In this document: positions 35,271 to 44,486 of the stretch, piece after piece
Numbering within the stretch: position 1 is the first letter of the stretch
Layout: every line of letters begins with the position of its first letter
NCBI GenBank assembly: GCA_029238665.1
Contig: JAQWFQ010000026.1
Location: forward strand, 62,001-126,000
DNA from: Crocinitomicaceae bacterium
Lineage (GTDB): Bacteria > Bacteroidota > Bacteroidia > Flavobacteriales_D > Crocinitomicaceae
Length of the DNA stretch: 64,000 bases
Reading direction: 5' to 3'
The notes under the pieces: generated by a model
Seen by the model: the letters and a program-made list of their open reading frames with translations, nothing else
Told to the model about the DNA's origin: nothing
Database searches by the model: none
Made by a program: the position numbers and the translations under genes

Positions 35271-36650
35271 ATGCAAATTAAACAATTGATTACAGCTTTA
35301 GGTTTGCTCTTATTTCTTGTGGTGCTGTTGTTTACCCCAAAAGGAGATTCTAGTTTAGAAACATTTTGGTATGCGATTGCTTTGGCAGGGTTAATGGTTG
35401 TTTTTTGGTTGTTTGAGGTTGTTCCTATTTATGTTACAGCATTATTCCCAGTCGTATTAGGGATTCCTTTGGGTTTGATGAATGCATCAGATTTAACGGC
35501 TTCTTATGGTCATAAATATATTTACCTGTTTATGGGCGGTTTTATTCTTTCTATAGCACTTGAAAAATGGGAGGCTCATAAACAAATTGCAGAGAGTATA
35601 ATCCGAACTGTAGGGAATTCTAAGTCGCGAATATTACTTGGTTTTTTATTGAGTACAGGTTTGTTGAGTATGTGGATTTCTAATACAGCTACAGCATTAA
35701 TGATGCTTCCAATGGCTATGGCTATTCTAGCAAACATCAAAGAAGATGGGGAGTCTAAATTTTCTAAGTTATTACTGTTGTCTGTGGCTTACGGGGCCAG
35801 TATAGGTGGTATGGCAACATTGGTCGGTTCTCCTCCTAACATATTAATGGCTGGGCTTTTAGAAGATAGTTTTGGGGTTAAAGTTGATTTTTTTGATTGG
35901 ATGATTGTGGGCTTGCCACTATCATTTGTGTTGTTGTCGGTGGTATTTATTTTTTTCTACCTGTTGTTAGGTAAAGAAAGAAAAGAGCAGGTGCATGAAG
36001 TTTATGCGGATAAAAAGAAATGGACAACAAATCAGATTCGTGTAGTTGTTTTGTTTTTCGTGATTGTTCTTTTGTGGTCGTTTAGAACTCCTTTAACAGG
36101 TTTAACAGGAATAGTCTATACAGATGAAGGTGTGGCTATTTTAGGTGCTGTAATGCTCTTCTTTTTACCTGGAAGTAAAAAAGGAGATCGCTTGTTGGTT
36201 TGGGAGGATACTCAAAAATTACCTTGGGGAATTTTGATTTTATTTGGAGGCGGTATGGCGCTTGCTAAAATGCTTGAAATAAACGGGGTTATTGATGAAT
36301 TGGCACTTGTATTTACGGACTATGCAGGTGCACCTTTAGCTATTTTATTATTAATACTCGTTGCTATAGCCATTTTTGGAACAGAAATAATGTCAAATAT
36401 GGCGCTTGTTTCTGTCTTTATTCCTTTGGTTGCTGAGTTTGCTTTAGGTACAGACTATTCTATTATACAGTTGTGTATGCCTGTTACGCTTGCGGCAAGT
36501 TGTGCATTTATGCTACCTGTAGGAACACCACCAAATGCTATTGTTTTCTCTTCAGGACAGCTAAAGATTAGTCAAATGGCAAAAACAGGATTTGTGTTAA
36601 ATTTAGTTGGGGTGTTTGTTGTTGTCCTTTTTTCACTATTCTTTATTTAG
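35271..36650 (+). CDS. SLC13/DASS family sodium-coupled anion symporter
   Basis: 459 residues with about 11 membrane helices. The first SNT motif is intact (ISNTATALMMLPM) and the second is SNM (MSNMALVSVFIPL); the family signature CAFMLPVGTPPNAIVFSSG is near the C-terminus. Substrates in the family are C4-dicarboxylates, citrate or sulfate with Na+; the changed second SNT motif makes the exact substrate uncertain. It is followed by yaaA after nine bases. Confidence 0.9.
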   Translation: MQIKQLITALGLLLFLVVLLFTPKGDSSLETFWYAIALAGLMVVFWLFEVVPIYVTALFPVVLGIPLGLMNASDLTASYGHKYIYLFMGGFILSIALEKWEAHKQIAESIIRTVGNSKSRILLGFLLSTGLLSMWISNTATALMMLPMAMAILANIKEDGESKFSKLLLLSVAYGASIGGMATLVGSPPNILMAGLLEDSFGVKVDFFDWMIVGLPLSFVLLSVVFIFFYLLLGKERKEQVHEVYADKKKWTTNQIRVVVLFFVIVLLWSFRTPLTGLTGIVYTDEGVAILGAVMLFFLPGSKKGDRLLVWEDTQKLPWGILILFGGGMALAKMLEINGVIDELALVFTDYAGAPLAILLLILVAIAIFGTEIMSNMALVSVFIPLVAEFALGTDYSIIQLCMPVTLAASCAFMLPVGTPPNAIVFSSGQLKISQMAKTGFVLNLVGVFVVVLFSLFFI

Positions 36651-36659
36651 ATTTCACGT

Positions 36660-37421
36660 ATGAAAGTATTACTCTCTCCAGCAAAGGCTATTGATATTAC
36701 AAAAACACTGCAAACGGATTCACTATCGTCTCCTGTATTTATAGAGGAAGCATCTTCGTTGGTTAAAAAACTTCAAAAAATGTCTTCTACTAAACTGGGG
36801 GGAATGATGCATCTTTCAAAGGAGTTGGCAGACTTAAATTATCAACGTTATCAAGAGTGGAATACGAGTTCAGTTAAAGATGAGAAGAACTCTGCAGTAG
36901 CTGCAGCTTTTAATGGGGAAGTGTTTAAGGGCTTAGATGCTCCTTCAATGTGCCCTGACCAGTTGGTTGTTGCACAAGACAAGTTGAGAATTTTATCTGG
37001 AGTATATGGTGTCTTGAAACCATTGGATGTTATTTATCCATATCGTTTAGAAATGGGAACGAAATGGAAGGTTACGCCTTTGAAAACAAACTTATATAAA
37101 TTTTGGGGAGCTAAAATTGCAAACGTGCTGAACCAAGAGAATGAAAGTGGTGTTACAGTTAACTTGGCATCTACAGAGTATTTTAAGGCTGTAGATAAAA
37201 AGGTATTGTTGGGTAGAATTGTTACACCAACATTTAAGGAATTTAAAAATGGTGATTATAAAGTGATCATGGTTTTTGCGAAAAGAGCAAGAGGTTTGAT
37301 GGCCAGATACATCGTGGATAATAACATTTCAAACCCTGAAGACCTTAAGCTTTTTGATGTAGATGGATATTCATTTAACGTGAACATGTCTACTGAAGAT
37401 GACTGGGTTTTTACCAGGTAG
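36660..37421 (+). CDS. yaaA: YaaA family peroxide-stress protein (DUF328)
   Basis: 253 residues. Begins MKVLLSPAKAID, the invariant start of the family; LYKFWGAKIANVLN and VVNLAS/EYFKAVD-type blocks follow, and KVIMVFAKRARGLMARYI near the C-terminus is the other conserved patch. In E. coli YaaA lowers free intracellular iron under H2O2 stress; it binds DNA in vitro. It ends convergent with efp, separated by a long inverted repeat. Confidence 0.93.
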   Translation: MKVLLSPAKAIDITKTLQTDSLSSPVFIEEASSLVKKLQKMSSTKLGGMMHLSKELADLNYQRYQEWNTSSVKDEKNSAVAAAFNGEVFKGLDAPSMCPDQLVVAQDKLRILSGVYGVLKPLDVIYPYRLEMGTKWKVTPLKTNLYKFWGAKIANVLNQENESGVTVNLASTEYFKAVDKKVLLGRIVTPTFKEFKNGDYKVIMVFAKRARGLMARYIVDNNISNPEDLKLFDVDGYSFNVNMSTEDDWVFTR

Positions 37422-37429
37422 CTAGAGTA

Positions 37430-37484
37430 AACACTATTTGAAGAGCAGTTTTACCCTTCAAATAGTGTTAAATGTTTATTTTTT
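37430..37484 (+). terminator. Long hairpin terminator between yaaA and efp
   Basis: A perfect 14-bp stem (AACACTATTTGAAG with CTTCAAATAGTGTT), 12-base loop, then AAATGTTTATTTTTTT on the plus strand. The T-run begins five bases after the stem and overlaps the efp stop, so it is a fair terminator for yaaA. No T-run follows on the minus side. Confidence 0.65.
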
Positions 37485-38042
37485 TACACGTTCAATATAA
37501 ACGCCAGTTCGAGTGTCAATTTTAATGGTCTCACCAGTATCAATAAATAAAGGTACTCTTACTTCTGCGCCAGATTCAATTGTTGCAGGTTTCATTGTGT
37601 TTGTTGCGGTGTCTCCCTTAACTCCAGGTTCAGTATAAGTGACTTTAGAAATAAGGTGCATAGGAAGCTCAAGCACTAACGGTAATTCTTCTTCAGCGTG
37701 AAAAAGAATGTTACACATCATTTCTTCTTGAAGAAATTCTGGTTTATCAACCATTGTTGCTTCAATGTTTACTTGCTCATAGTTTTGACTATTCATGAAA
37801 ACGTATGTGTCACCTTCTTTGTATAAGTATTGATATTCTCTATTTTCAATACGAACAATTTCAATTTTGTGCCCTGCCGAAAATGTAAAGTCAATAATTT
37901 TACCACTTTCAATTTGGCGCATTTTTGTTCTTACAAATGCAGGTCCCTTTCCAGGTTTTACGTGTTGAAACTCTATGATTTGGGATAGTTTGTTATTGTG
38001 ATTAATACAAAGCCCATTTTTTATATCTGATGTATTTGCCAT
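37476..38042 (-). CDS. efp: Translation elongation factor P
   Basis: 188 residues, standard length, three beta-barrel domains. Domain I has the loop FQHVKPGKGPAFVRTK with the lysine at about residue 33 that is modified in many bacteria. Domain II contains YLYKEGDTYVFMNSQNYEQ and domain III contains KPATIESGAEVRVPLFIDTGE. EF-P relieves ribosome stalling at polyproline. No epmA/epmB-type modification gene is in the window. Confidence 0.97.
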   Translation of the reverse strand: MANTSDIKNGLCINHNNKLSQIIEFQHVKPGKGPAFVRTKMRQIESGKIIDFTFSAGHKIEIVRIENREYQYLYKEGDTYVFMNSQNYEQVNIEATMVDKPEFLQEEMMCNILFHAEEELPLVLELPMHLISKVTYTEPGVKGDTATNTMKPATIESGAEVRVPLFIDTGETIKIDTRTGVYIERVKK

Positions 38043-38127
38043 ATGTTATATTTAATGATGCCGAATATAAGGAATATTATTTATCTATTTCCTTTCAATT
38101 GGGCGTTAATAATGACATCTTTGTCTT

Positions 38128-38997
38128 ATGACATGGGAAGACTTTCTTAATTATGAGCTATTCGAATTGGGTGAATTTGCATTGCTTACAGGCAATCTGT
38201 TTGCGGGTGTAATTATTCTTGTTGGTACATGGCTGTTGGTTGTGATGCTAAGAAAAGGGATCATGAAACCTCGATTCATCATTGATAAGATTGAAAGTAA
38301 GCGACGTATGTCGATGTTTTTAATCATGAAATACTTCATTTGGGTCATTTGTTTTGCAGTTGTACTCGAAGTTTTAGGGGTTGATATTACTGTTTTCTTA
38401 TTTGGTTCAACGGCGCTGTTGGTTGGGCTTGGGCTTGGGCTTCAAAATGTTTTTAAAGATTTAATTTCAGGGCTTTTTCTTCTTTTTGAGGGTACCATTA
38501 AGTTGGGAGACATTATTGAAGTTGATCAAATAATAGGAAAGGTGACGGAGATTAATCTTCGAAGCTCCCAAGTCTTAACTCGGGAAGATGTGATTTTTAT
38601 TATCCCGAATTCAAAGTTTATATCTGAAAAAGTGATTAATTGGACACATAACGATGAATATATTCGCTTTAGTGTTTTTGTTAATGTTGCTTATGGTTCA
38701 GATGTTGAATTGGTTTATACCTGCTTAGAACAGGCGATGAAAGAAAATAAATCAATTCGAAATAAACCAAAATCATTTGTTCGATTTGTTGATTTTGGAG
38801 AATCAGCACTGAAGTTTGAGATGGTTTTTTGGTCGAAAGAAATGTTCTCGATAGAAAACATTAAATCTGAGTTAAGAAGGACTGTTTACATTAAGCTAGC
38901 AGAAAACAAGTTAGAAATCCCTTTCCCTCAAAGAGATGTTCATATAAAAGGGGTAGAACAGGTGGTAACACTTAATCCTAACGAAAAAAACAACTAA
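38128..38997 (+). CDS. MscS-family mechanosensitive channel
   Basis: 289 residues. An N-terminal membrane anchor and two helices precede the pore helix TM3 (GSTALLVGLGLGLQNVFKD), which carries the Ala/Gly packing pattern. The beta domain (FLLFEGTIKLGDIIEVD, then TREDVIFIIPNSKFI) and the alpha-beta C-terminal part (AENKLEIPFPQRDVH) are typical of MscS. It opens under membrane tension to release solutes. It is divergent from efp and the gene ends at a 300-base gap holding a structured RNA candidate. Confidence 0.94.
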   Translation: MTWEDFLNYELFELGEFALLTGNLFAGVIILVGTWLLVVMLRKGIMKPRFIIDKIESKRRMSMFLIMKYFIWVICFAVVLEVLGVDITVFLFGSTALLVGLGLGLQNVFKDLISGLFLLFEGTIKLGDIIEVDQIIGKVTEINLRSSQVLTREDVIFIIPNSKFISEKVINWTHNDEYIRFSVFVNVAYGSDVELVYTCLEQAMKENKSIRNKPKSFVRFVDFGESALKFEMVFWSKEMFSIENIKSELRRTVYIKLAENKLEIPFPQRDVHIKGVEQVVTLNPNEKNN

Positions 38998-39105
38998 GAT
39001 TCATATTTCTTGAATCGATTTCTTTTCTGTAACATAATTATAGTTTATTTTTGTTGTACAATGCCACCAACAGAGTTTGGATAGTGCGTTTACTTCGAAA
39101 GAAGG

Positions 39106-39277
39106 CCCCATGCGGATACAATGAAGCTTAAAATTTTGTAATCAGGAGAGACTCAGAAGTAGAATGTCAGGCCGTAACGTTATGCGTAGGAAGTGATTTC
39201 TCAGCGGAACACAGATCATTTCAGCAATCCTAATCGTGTTATCTGAAGCTTCAGTTAACTCACCGCATGGGTTTTTT
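39106..39277 (+). ncRNA. Candidate structured RNA with terminator-like end, possibly 6S-like
   Basis: No ORF explains this stretch. CCCATGCGG (39107-39115) pairs perfectly with CCGCATGGG (39263-39271), followed at once by six T. Inside, TGAAGCTT (39122-39129) pairs with AAGCTTCA (39246-39253). Near the middle, GAAGTGAT (39190-39197) pairs with ATCATTTC (39215-39222, one G-U), and AGGA (39144-39147) can pair with TCCT (39228-39231). The result is a long rod with a closed base, a large central bubble and an apical hairpin, the architecture of 6S RNA; a 6S-Flavo class is known in flavobacteria, but membership was not tested. Direction is set by the T-run. The 5' end may lie upstream: TTTTTG at 39048 and AGAGTTTG at about 39072 form a weak promoter. 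Confidence 0.7.
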
Positions 39278-39297
39278 ATTACTATTTGGTTTGAGGT

Positions 39298-40251
39298 TTA
39301 CAATAGCTCTTCAATGATTCGATCCATTGAGTAACCCTCAGCTTCAGCGCGGTAGTTTTTAACGAGTCGGTGCCTTAGAATAGGTTTAGCAACAGCTTTA
39401 ACATCTTCAATGTCAGGAGAGTATTTACCATTAATAGCTGCGTGGCATTTTGCGCCAATAATTAAATATTGCGAAGCTCTAGGGCCAGCGCCCCAAGTGA
39501 TAAAGTCTTTTGTTAATTGAGGTGCTGTATTATCGTTAGCACGTGTTTTACCAACTAATTTTACGGCGTATTCAAGTACGTTATCTGCTACTGGGATTCG
39601 GCGAATTAGTTCCTGGTATTTAGTGATTGATTCGGCATTTAACATCTGGTTTAGCGAAACAGTCGAATCGTTCGTTGTTGACTTTACAATAGCCAATTCC
39701 TCTTCGTATTTAGGATAATCAACCCAAACATTAAACATGAATCGGTCAAGTTGTGCTTCAGGAAGAGGGTAGGTACCTTCTTGTTCAATTGGGTTTTGCG
39801 TTGCTAAAACAAAAAATGGTTTTGGTAATGAATATGTTGTTCCTGCAGCAGTAACACATTTTTCCTGCATTGCTTCTAGAAGAGCTGCTTGTGTTTTGGG
39901 AGGGGTACGGTTAATTTCATCGGCTAAAATGATGTTTGAAAATAAGGGACCTTTTAAGAATTTGAAGGTTCTATTTTCATCTAGAATCTCAGATCCTACA
40001 ATGTCAGAAGGCATTAGGTCAGGTGTAAACTGAACACGGTTAAATTGAAGCCCTAGGCAATCAGATATGGTGTTTACCAAAAGTGTTTTTGCTAAACCTG
40101 GCACACCAACTAACAGACAGTGCCCGCGTGAAAAAATAGAAATTAAAACTTGATCTACGACGTCCTCTTGCCCAACGATTACTTTATGAATCTCTGTTTT
40201 TAGTTTGTTGTAGTCTTGTACTAATTGATCTAATTCTGCTTTGTCAGACAT
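39298..40251 (-). CDS. MoxR family AAA+ ATPase
   Basis: 317 residues. Walker A GVPGLAKTLL, Walker B NIILADEINRTPPK, sensor 1 FVLATQNPIEQEGTYPLPEAQ and the arginine-rich sensor 2 region in the C-terminal lid (WGAGPRASQYLI) are the MoxR signature. MoxR proteins act as chaperones for metal-centre or membrane complexes, usually with DUF58 and vWA-domain partners. None of those partners is in the window; instead the gene is the last of an operon with three periplasmic folding factors. Confidence 0.95.
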   Translation of the reverse strand: MSDKAELDQLVQDYNKLKTEIHKVIVGQEDVVDQVLISIFSRGHCLLVGVPGLAKTLLVNTISDCLGLQFNRVQFTPDLMPSDIVGSEILDENRTFKFLKGPLFSNIILADEINRTPPKTQAALLEAMQEKCVTAAGTTYSLPKPFFVLATQNPIEQEGTYPLPEAQLDRFMFNVWVDYPKYEEELAIVKSTTNDSTVSLNQMLNAESITKYQELIRRIPVADNVLEYAVKLVGKTRANDNTAPQLTKDFITWGAGPRASQYLIIGAKCHAAINGKYSPDIEDVKAVAKPILRHRLVKNYRAEAEGYSMDRIIEELL

Positions 40252-40283
40252 AGGTGTCGGGTTTTTTTTAAGCTAATATAATG

Positions 40284-41633
40284 TTATTGTGGTAACCATG
40301 GATTTTTGAAATCGCAATTTTTATATGCATCATCAATTCGAATGTAAGCATTCGATATTTTTGACGTAATCCATTTATTCATTGATTTTTGTTTCTTGTC
40401 GTTTTCTGCAGCTCTTTTAATTAAGGAGTAGTCATCTTTTAGATTTGCCCTGTGCGGCGTTGTTCTCTCCATTAGCCGAACAATACGTACACCTTGTTTT
40501 CTATCGAATAAATTTGCGTATAGATTTGGTTGAGAGATTTCCCCTTTTTCCATTTGATCTGTTAGTAGGTATATTTGCTGGTCAACTTTGTTTAAGTCTT
40601 CCATATCCCATGTTTGTTCACCTGTAATTGGGTTTGTGATAATTCCTTTGTTTTGCATTGTTGCTTCATCATTGGAGTACTTTTTAACAGCGTCATTCCA
40701 TGTTATTTCTCCTGCTTTAATTTGCTTGTAGCAAGAGTCAAGTTTTAATGCAGAGGCCTCTAGTGCGTCATTTGCAAACTCTGCAATAATTAAAATGTGT
40801 TGACATGTATAGTCGTCCCCTTTACGTTCAATTAGCTTAACAATGTGATACCCGTAAATGGATTCAAACACTTCAGATATTCCTCCGGGTGAGAGGTTGA
40901 ATACTGCCGCTTCAAATTGTGGTACCATCATACCGCGCGTTGCTTCAATTTTACCCCCTTCTTTAGCGCTTCCAGGATCCATGGAGTGGATTCTTGCCTG
41001 TGTCGAAAATGACTTTCCGTGATCTATAATGTTTTTTCTGATTTCTTTAAGCTTATCAGAAGCTCTCAATTTATCATTCAGTGTAATTTCAGGATAATGT
41101 ACAATTTGTTGAAAGCTCAATTGTGTATTGATTAAAGGAATACTATCTAAAGGAATGGTTTTGTAGAATTTATCAACCTCTCTAGGTGTTACGGTAATTC
41201 CTAAAGCAATTTGACGTTCCATCTCTTGAGCAAGGAGTTGGTCTTTGATGATTGGACGAAATTCTTTTTTTATTTGAGTTACTGATTTCCCGTAAAATGT
41301 TTCCATTTCTTGGCGCCCTCCAATTTGATTTTCGATAACACGTAATCTGTTTTCCATTTCAGCATCAACTTGTGAGTCATTGACGTCAATGCTATCTAGT
41401 TTTGCTTGGTTCAATAAAAGGTATTGAAACATAATTTCTTCAAGAATTTGACAATCAATTTCAGGAGTTACTTTCATTCCGGCTTGAATTGCTTGCAATT
41501 TTTGAGCTTGAATTTCAGAAAGCAAAATCACATTATCTCCTACTTGAGCTACCACTTTATCTATGAGCGTACCTTGGCTAAGAGAGGTGTTAGCCATTAA
41601 TAAGGTGATGCTAAATGCTAATAATAATTTCAT
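40284..41633 (-). CDS. SurA-like periplasmic peptidyl-prolyl isomerase
   Basis: 449 residues. A signal peptide ends near NTSLSQG, the SurA N-terminal chaperone segment is at about 22-165 (LIDKVVAQVGDNVILLSEIQ), a PpiC/parvulin domain is at about 175-280 (LSFQQIVHYPEI...GGKIEATRGMMVPQFEAAVF...IYGYHIVKLIER), and a second, more diverged one is at about 285-390 (YTCQHILIIAEF). It escorts outer-membrane proteins through the periplasm. The start overlaps the end of the upstream lipoprotein gene, and moxR follows after 32 bases. Confidence 0.92.
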   Translation of the reverse strand: MKLLLAFSITLLMANTSLSQGTLIDKVVAQVGDNVILLSEIQAQKLQAIQAGMKVTPEIDCQILEEIMFQYLLLNQAKLDSIDVNDSQVDAEMENRLRVIENQIGGRQEMETFYGKSVTQIKKEFRPIIKDQLLAQEMERQIALGITVTPREVDKFYKTIPLDSIPLINTQLSFQQIVHYPEITLNDKLRASDKLKEIRKNIIDHGKSFSTQARIHSMDPGSAKEGGKIEATRGMMVPQFEAAVFNLSPGGISEVFESIYGYHIVKLIERKGDDYTCQHILIIAEFANDALEASALKLDSCYKQIKAGEITWNDAVKKYSNDEATMQNKGIITNPITGEQTWDMEDLNKVDQQIYLLTDQMEKGEISQPNLYANLFDRKQGVRIVRLMERTTPHRANLKDDYSLIKRAAENDKKQKSMNKWITSKISNAYIRIDDAYKNCDFKNPWLPQ

Positions 41634-42474
41634 GTTTCTTTTTTATACGTTGAATCAACTTAGATTCATTTTTTTCTTTAAGTTCTTGTAGTCTATTGGC
41701 TACTATTCTGCTTTTAATTTCATTCGAAAGAAAGTCTACAGGTGGAACTTCATCTTTAAGTTTGTAGTCAATGATGTTTAAAAAATAGGTGAAGTTTTCA
41801 TCTGAAAAATATGTTTTTGTCCTATTTAAAACGATGTTGTCAATGTTAAATTTTCCTACAGGTATATCTTTGGTAACTTCTTCAAAATAAATCCACGTTG
41901 AATCATTGAAATAATAATTCTCCGCATAAAGTTTAGCATAAGAATTCAGTTCTGTAAGATCTTTATCATTTTTTAACAGGTAGTTTACATGAACGTCTTC
42001 TGACTTGAAGTCAAGTTCTTTAGGTATTTTTAGGTACAGTGCCTTAACAATGTAGTCGTGAAGAATGAATTCCTCCTTGTGTGAGTTGTAATAAGTGTCA
42101 ATTTCTTGTTTCTTAGCAATTGTGTCTAGTTTCTTTTTTAACTCAAGCTCTTCAAGATAATATTCTGCTAAATCACTCGCAAATGATTGTGCTCTCAATT
42201 CGGTTAGTTTCCATTTTTCTGGAAACTCGTGTTTAAGTTCTGCTTTAAATGTTTCTCTTGTGCACCAGTCGGTTATGAAGTTACTGAGTTGAATGGAGTC
42301 AATGGGGTTCAGCCCTAAATGTGACATGATTATGTATGCGTCACTTTCAGTTAGTTCCACATCATCTACCGAAGCAACTACCTTTTTGTTGTTACAACTA
42401 TGTAGTAATGTAAAACAAAACAGGCCGGCAATAATGCCAGCCTGCTTAAATGATATGAATAGGCTACTTACCAA
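41611..42474 (-). CDS. Lipoprotein related to SurA/PpiC folding factors, no clear catalytic domain
   Basis: 287 residues. A lipoprotein signal ends in LLHSC (Cys at about 27), followed by NNKKVVASVDDVELTESDAYI, which looks like the SurA_N segment (a valid beta-hairpin plus helix). The following 250 residues are helical and charged, and the blocks typical of a parvulin domain are not visible, so it is probably a chaperone without isomerase activity. It sits between the two-domain PPIase and the SurA-like gene, overlapping both (11 and 23 bases), so all three are co-translated. Confidence 0.75.
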   Translation of the reverse strand: MVSSLFISFKQAGIIAGLFCFTLLHSCNNKKVVASVDDVELTESDAYIIMSHLGLNPIDSIQLSNFITDWCTRETFKAELKHEFPEKWKLTELRAQSFASDLAEYYLEELELKKKLDTIAKKQEIDTYYNSHKEEFILHDYIVKALYLKIPKELDFKSEDVHVNYLLKNDKDLTELNSYAKLYAENYYFNDSTWIYFEEVTKDIPVGKFNIDNIVLNRTKTYFSDENFTYFLNIIDYKLKDEVPPVDFLSNEIKSRIVANRLQELKEKNESKLIQRIKKKHEIIISI

Positions 42475-44425
42475 TTGAGTAAAGTTCTTGGGTATTTACC
42501 TTAATGGAGTGCTTTTTATTTAATTCATCCAGCCAATTCTTTTCTAAGAAATTTTGGTAGTTAGAAGTAATTGCACCTTTGGCTTCTGAAAATTCTTTTT
42601 GAGCTGGCTCTAAAGTTTCACTAACCACTACGATGTAGTATTTACCATCAAGTTCATAAACACTGTTTAATCCATCATTTAATTCTCTAGATGATAGGTG
42701 TTGCGTTTTATTTAAATCAAACTTTCCATTTCTGTGACGGATGTTTAATTCTGACTCACCATTTATTAACTGTACTACTTGTACGGGAGATAAGGTGTCT
42801 GTTTTTAACAAGTCATATACTTTGTTTGCAGATGCTAGCGTATAGCACTCATAGACATCTCCATTGATACGAGTTCCCCAAAAGTAGTCTGATTTGTTAT
42901 TGTTGTAGTATGTTTTAAGGCCTGTAGTATCTTTCATAGCCTTGTTCCAGACAATGTCAGACATGATTTCGTATAAGAGTATACCGTCATGGTATTCGGT
43001 GATTAAGGCTTTAAAGGCAGGGTATTTTGTCGCCAACTTAGACTCTTCATAGTTTAAGATAGCTTCTTTTTCCCATTTAGAATATTTCGCATCAACCACA
43101 TTTGATAAAGAACCATCTGTAGATATGATAGCTCCTCTGTAGTTTGATTTTAGATATTGAGCAAAATCTTGTTGATAGAACTTCTTGTTGTCAATTTTGA
43201 ATAATGTTTTGTTTTTTGAGAGGGTAGAAGGGTCAAACTGGCCTTTTGAGTATGTTGAGTCTAAATTTTTGTAAAACCATTTAAGCCCTTTTTCGCTATA
43301 GCTCTTGAAGTTGTATTCTTTTTTAAGTTTAGCAACAAAAGAGTCTTGCGTTGTTTTAGATCGTTCGTCTTTTGCAACCTTACTTTTCAATGTTTTCTTC
43401 ATTGTTTCGTACGAAGCTAAATTGGTTAGTTTCAGTCGCTTTACAATGTGAAAACCATAATTTGTTCGAATAGGTTTACTATACTCACCATCATTTTTTA
43501 AGGTAAAAGCAGCTTCTTCAAACTCAGTAACCATTCTTGTTGTTGTTCCTGTTCCAAAAGGAGGTAAAACTCCATTCTTCTTGTTCGAAGAAGGATCGTC
43601 TGAATATTTAGCTACAAGTTCTTCAAAATTACCACCGTTTTCAAGTAATTCATAGATTTCATTGATTTTTGCTGTTGCATTTTCTACTTCGTCTTGACTT
43701 GCACTTATTTTTGCAGCAACCATTATATGTGCTGTTTCAATAGTACCACGTGCAGGCCTTTTGTCAGTGACTTGAAGTATGTGGTATCCGAATCGAGTTC
43801 TAAAAGGGTCTGAAACCTTATCCAATTCTGTTGTGTATGCTTTTTCTTCAAATGGATAGACCATTTGAAAAGCAGAAAAGAAGTTTAAATCTCCACCATT
43901 TTTTGCTACAGAAGGGTCTTCAGATCCTCCTTTTCCTTGAGCAACATCTTTAAATGAAAGTCCGTCATTAATACGGTCTTTTAGGCGCATTATTCGGTTG
44001 TATGCAGCAAGTGTGTCTGCAGGAGACGCTTTTTCAGATACTTTAATTAAAATATGTGAAACTCGAACTTCTTCTTTAGTTCTTAGGTAGGCCTCTTTGA
44101 TAAGGGACTCGTTTTTAGCAGAGTCAATAAGGTAAGGTAGGGCCAGTTGTTTTCGGTATCCGCCAAGCTCTTTCACTAATTTTGGAATTGTGTCATAGCC
44201 CAAAGCTTCTGCCTCAGCAACTTTTAGTTTAAACTTTTTGAATAACTCCATGTATTCATCAAGCGATACTTTATCATACTGGGGGTCGTTGTTGTTCTTT
44301 AAATAAATTTGTAGAAATTCAGACTTAGTAATCTCTTGGTCATTTATTGTCATGATGACAGGGTCCTGAGCAAAAGAGCTTAAACTTAATGTAAGTGTTA
44401 AAGCAATTAACAATAATTTATTCAT
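42464..44425 (-). CDS. Periplasmic peptidyl-prolyl isomerase with two PpiC domains
   Basis: 653 residues with a signal peptide ending near LSSFAQD. Helical N-terminal chaperone part (about 22-115), first parvulin domain (about 118-222, EVRVSHILIKVSE...FRTRFGYHILQVTDKR), second (about 225-332, TIETAHIMVAAKIS...IRTNYGFHIVKRLK), then a long C-terminal helical region of about 320 residues without recognisable enzyme motifs. It resembles SurA/PpiD foldases. First gene of the folding operon; an operon-style -7 element lies at 44449-44456. Confidence 0.92.
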   Translation of the reverse strand: MNKLLLIALTLTLSLSSFAQDPVIMTINDQEITKSEFLQIYLKNNNDPQYDKVSLDEYMELFKKFKLKVAEAEALGYDTIPKLVKELGGYRKQLALPYLIDSAKNESLIKEAYLRTKEEVRVSHILIKVSEKASPADTLAAYNRIMRLKDRINDGLSFKDVAQGKGGSEDPSVAKNGGDLNFFSAFQMVYPFEEKAYTTELDKVSDPFRTRFGYHILQVTDKRPARGTIETAHIMVAAKISASQDEVENATAKINEIYELLENGGNFEELVAKYSDDPSSNKKNGVLPPFGTGTTTRMVTEFEEAAFTLKNDGEYSKPIRTNYGFHIVKRLKLTNLASYETMKKTLKSKVAKDERSKTTQDSFVAKLKKEYNFKSYSEKGLKWFYKNLDSTYSKGQFDPSTLSKNKTLFKIDNKKFYQQDFAQYLKSNYRGAIISTDGSLSNVVDAKYSKWEKEAILNYEESKLATKYPAFKALITEYHDGILLYEIMSDIVWNKAMKDTTGLKTYYNNNKSDYFWGTRINGDVYECYTLASANKVYDLLKTDTLSPVQVVQLINGESELNIRHRNGKFDLNKTQHLSSRELNDGLNSVYELDGKYYIVVVSETLEPAQKEFSEAKGAITSNYQNFLEKNWLDELNKKHSIKVNTQELYSIGK

Positions 44426-44448
44426 AGTTTTTTTTGGTTTAGTATTCT

Positions 44449-44456
44449 CAAATATA
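44449..44456 (-). promoter_or_regulatory. Candidate -7 element of the folding-factor operon
   Basis: TATATTTG on the minus strand, full match to TAnnTTTG, 23 bases before the ATG of the first PPIase gene. The -33 element is not clear. Confidence 0.4.
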
Positions 44457-44486
44457 ATTAATCTTTCAATTTAAACGATTAATGTT

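Noticed and set aside
39106-39277. Bacterial signal-recognition-particle RNA or tmRNA
   Set aside because: The conserved SRP loop (GGAAG..AGCAG) and the tmRNA tRNA-like ends are not present; only a rod-like structure is seen.
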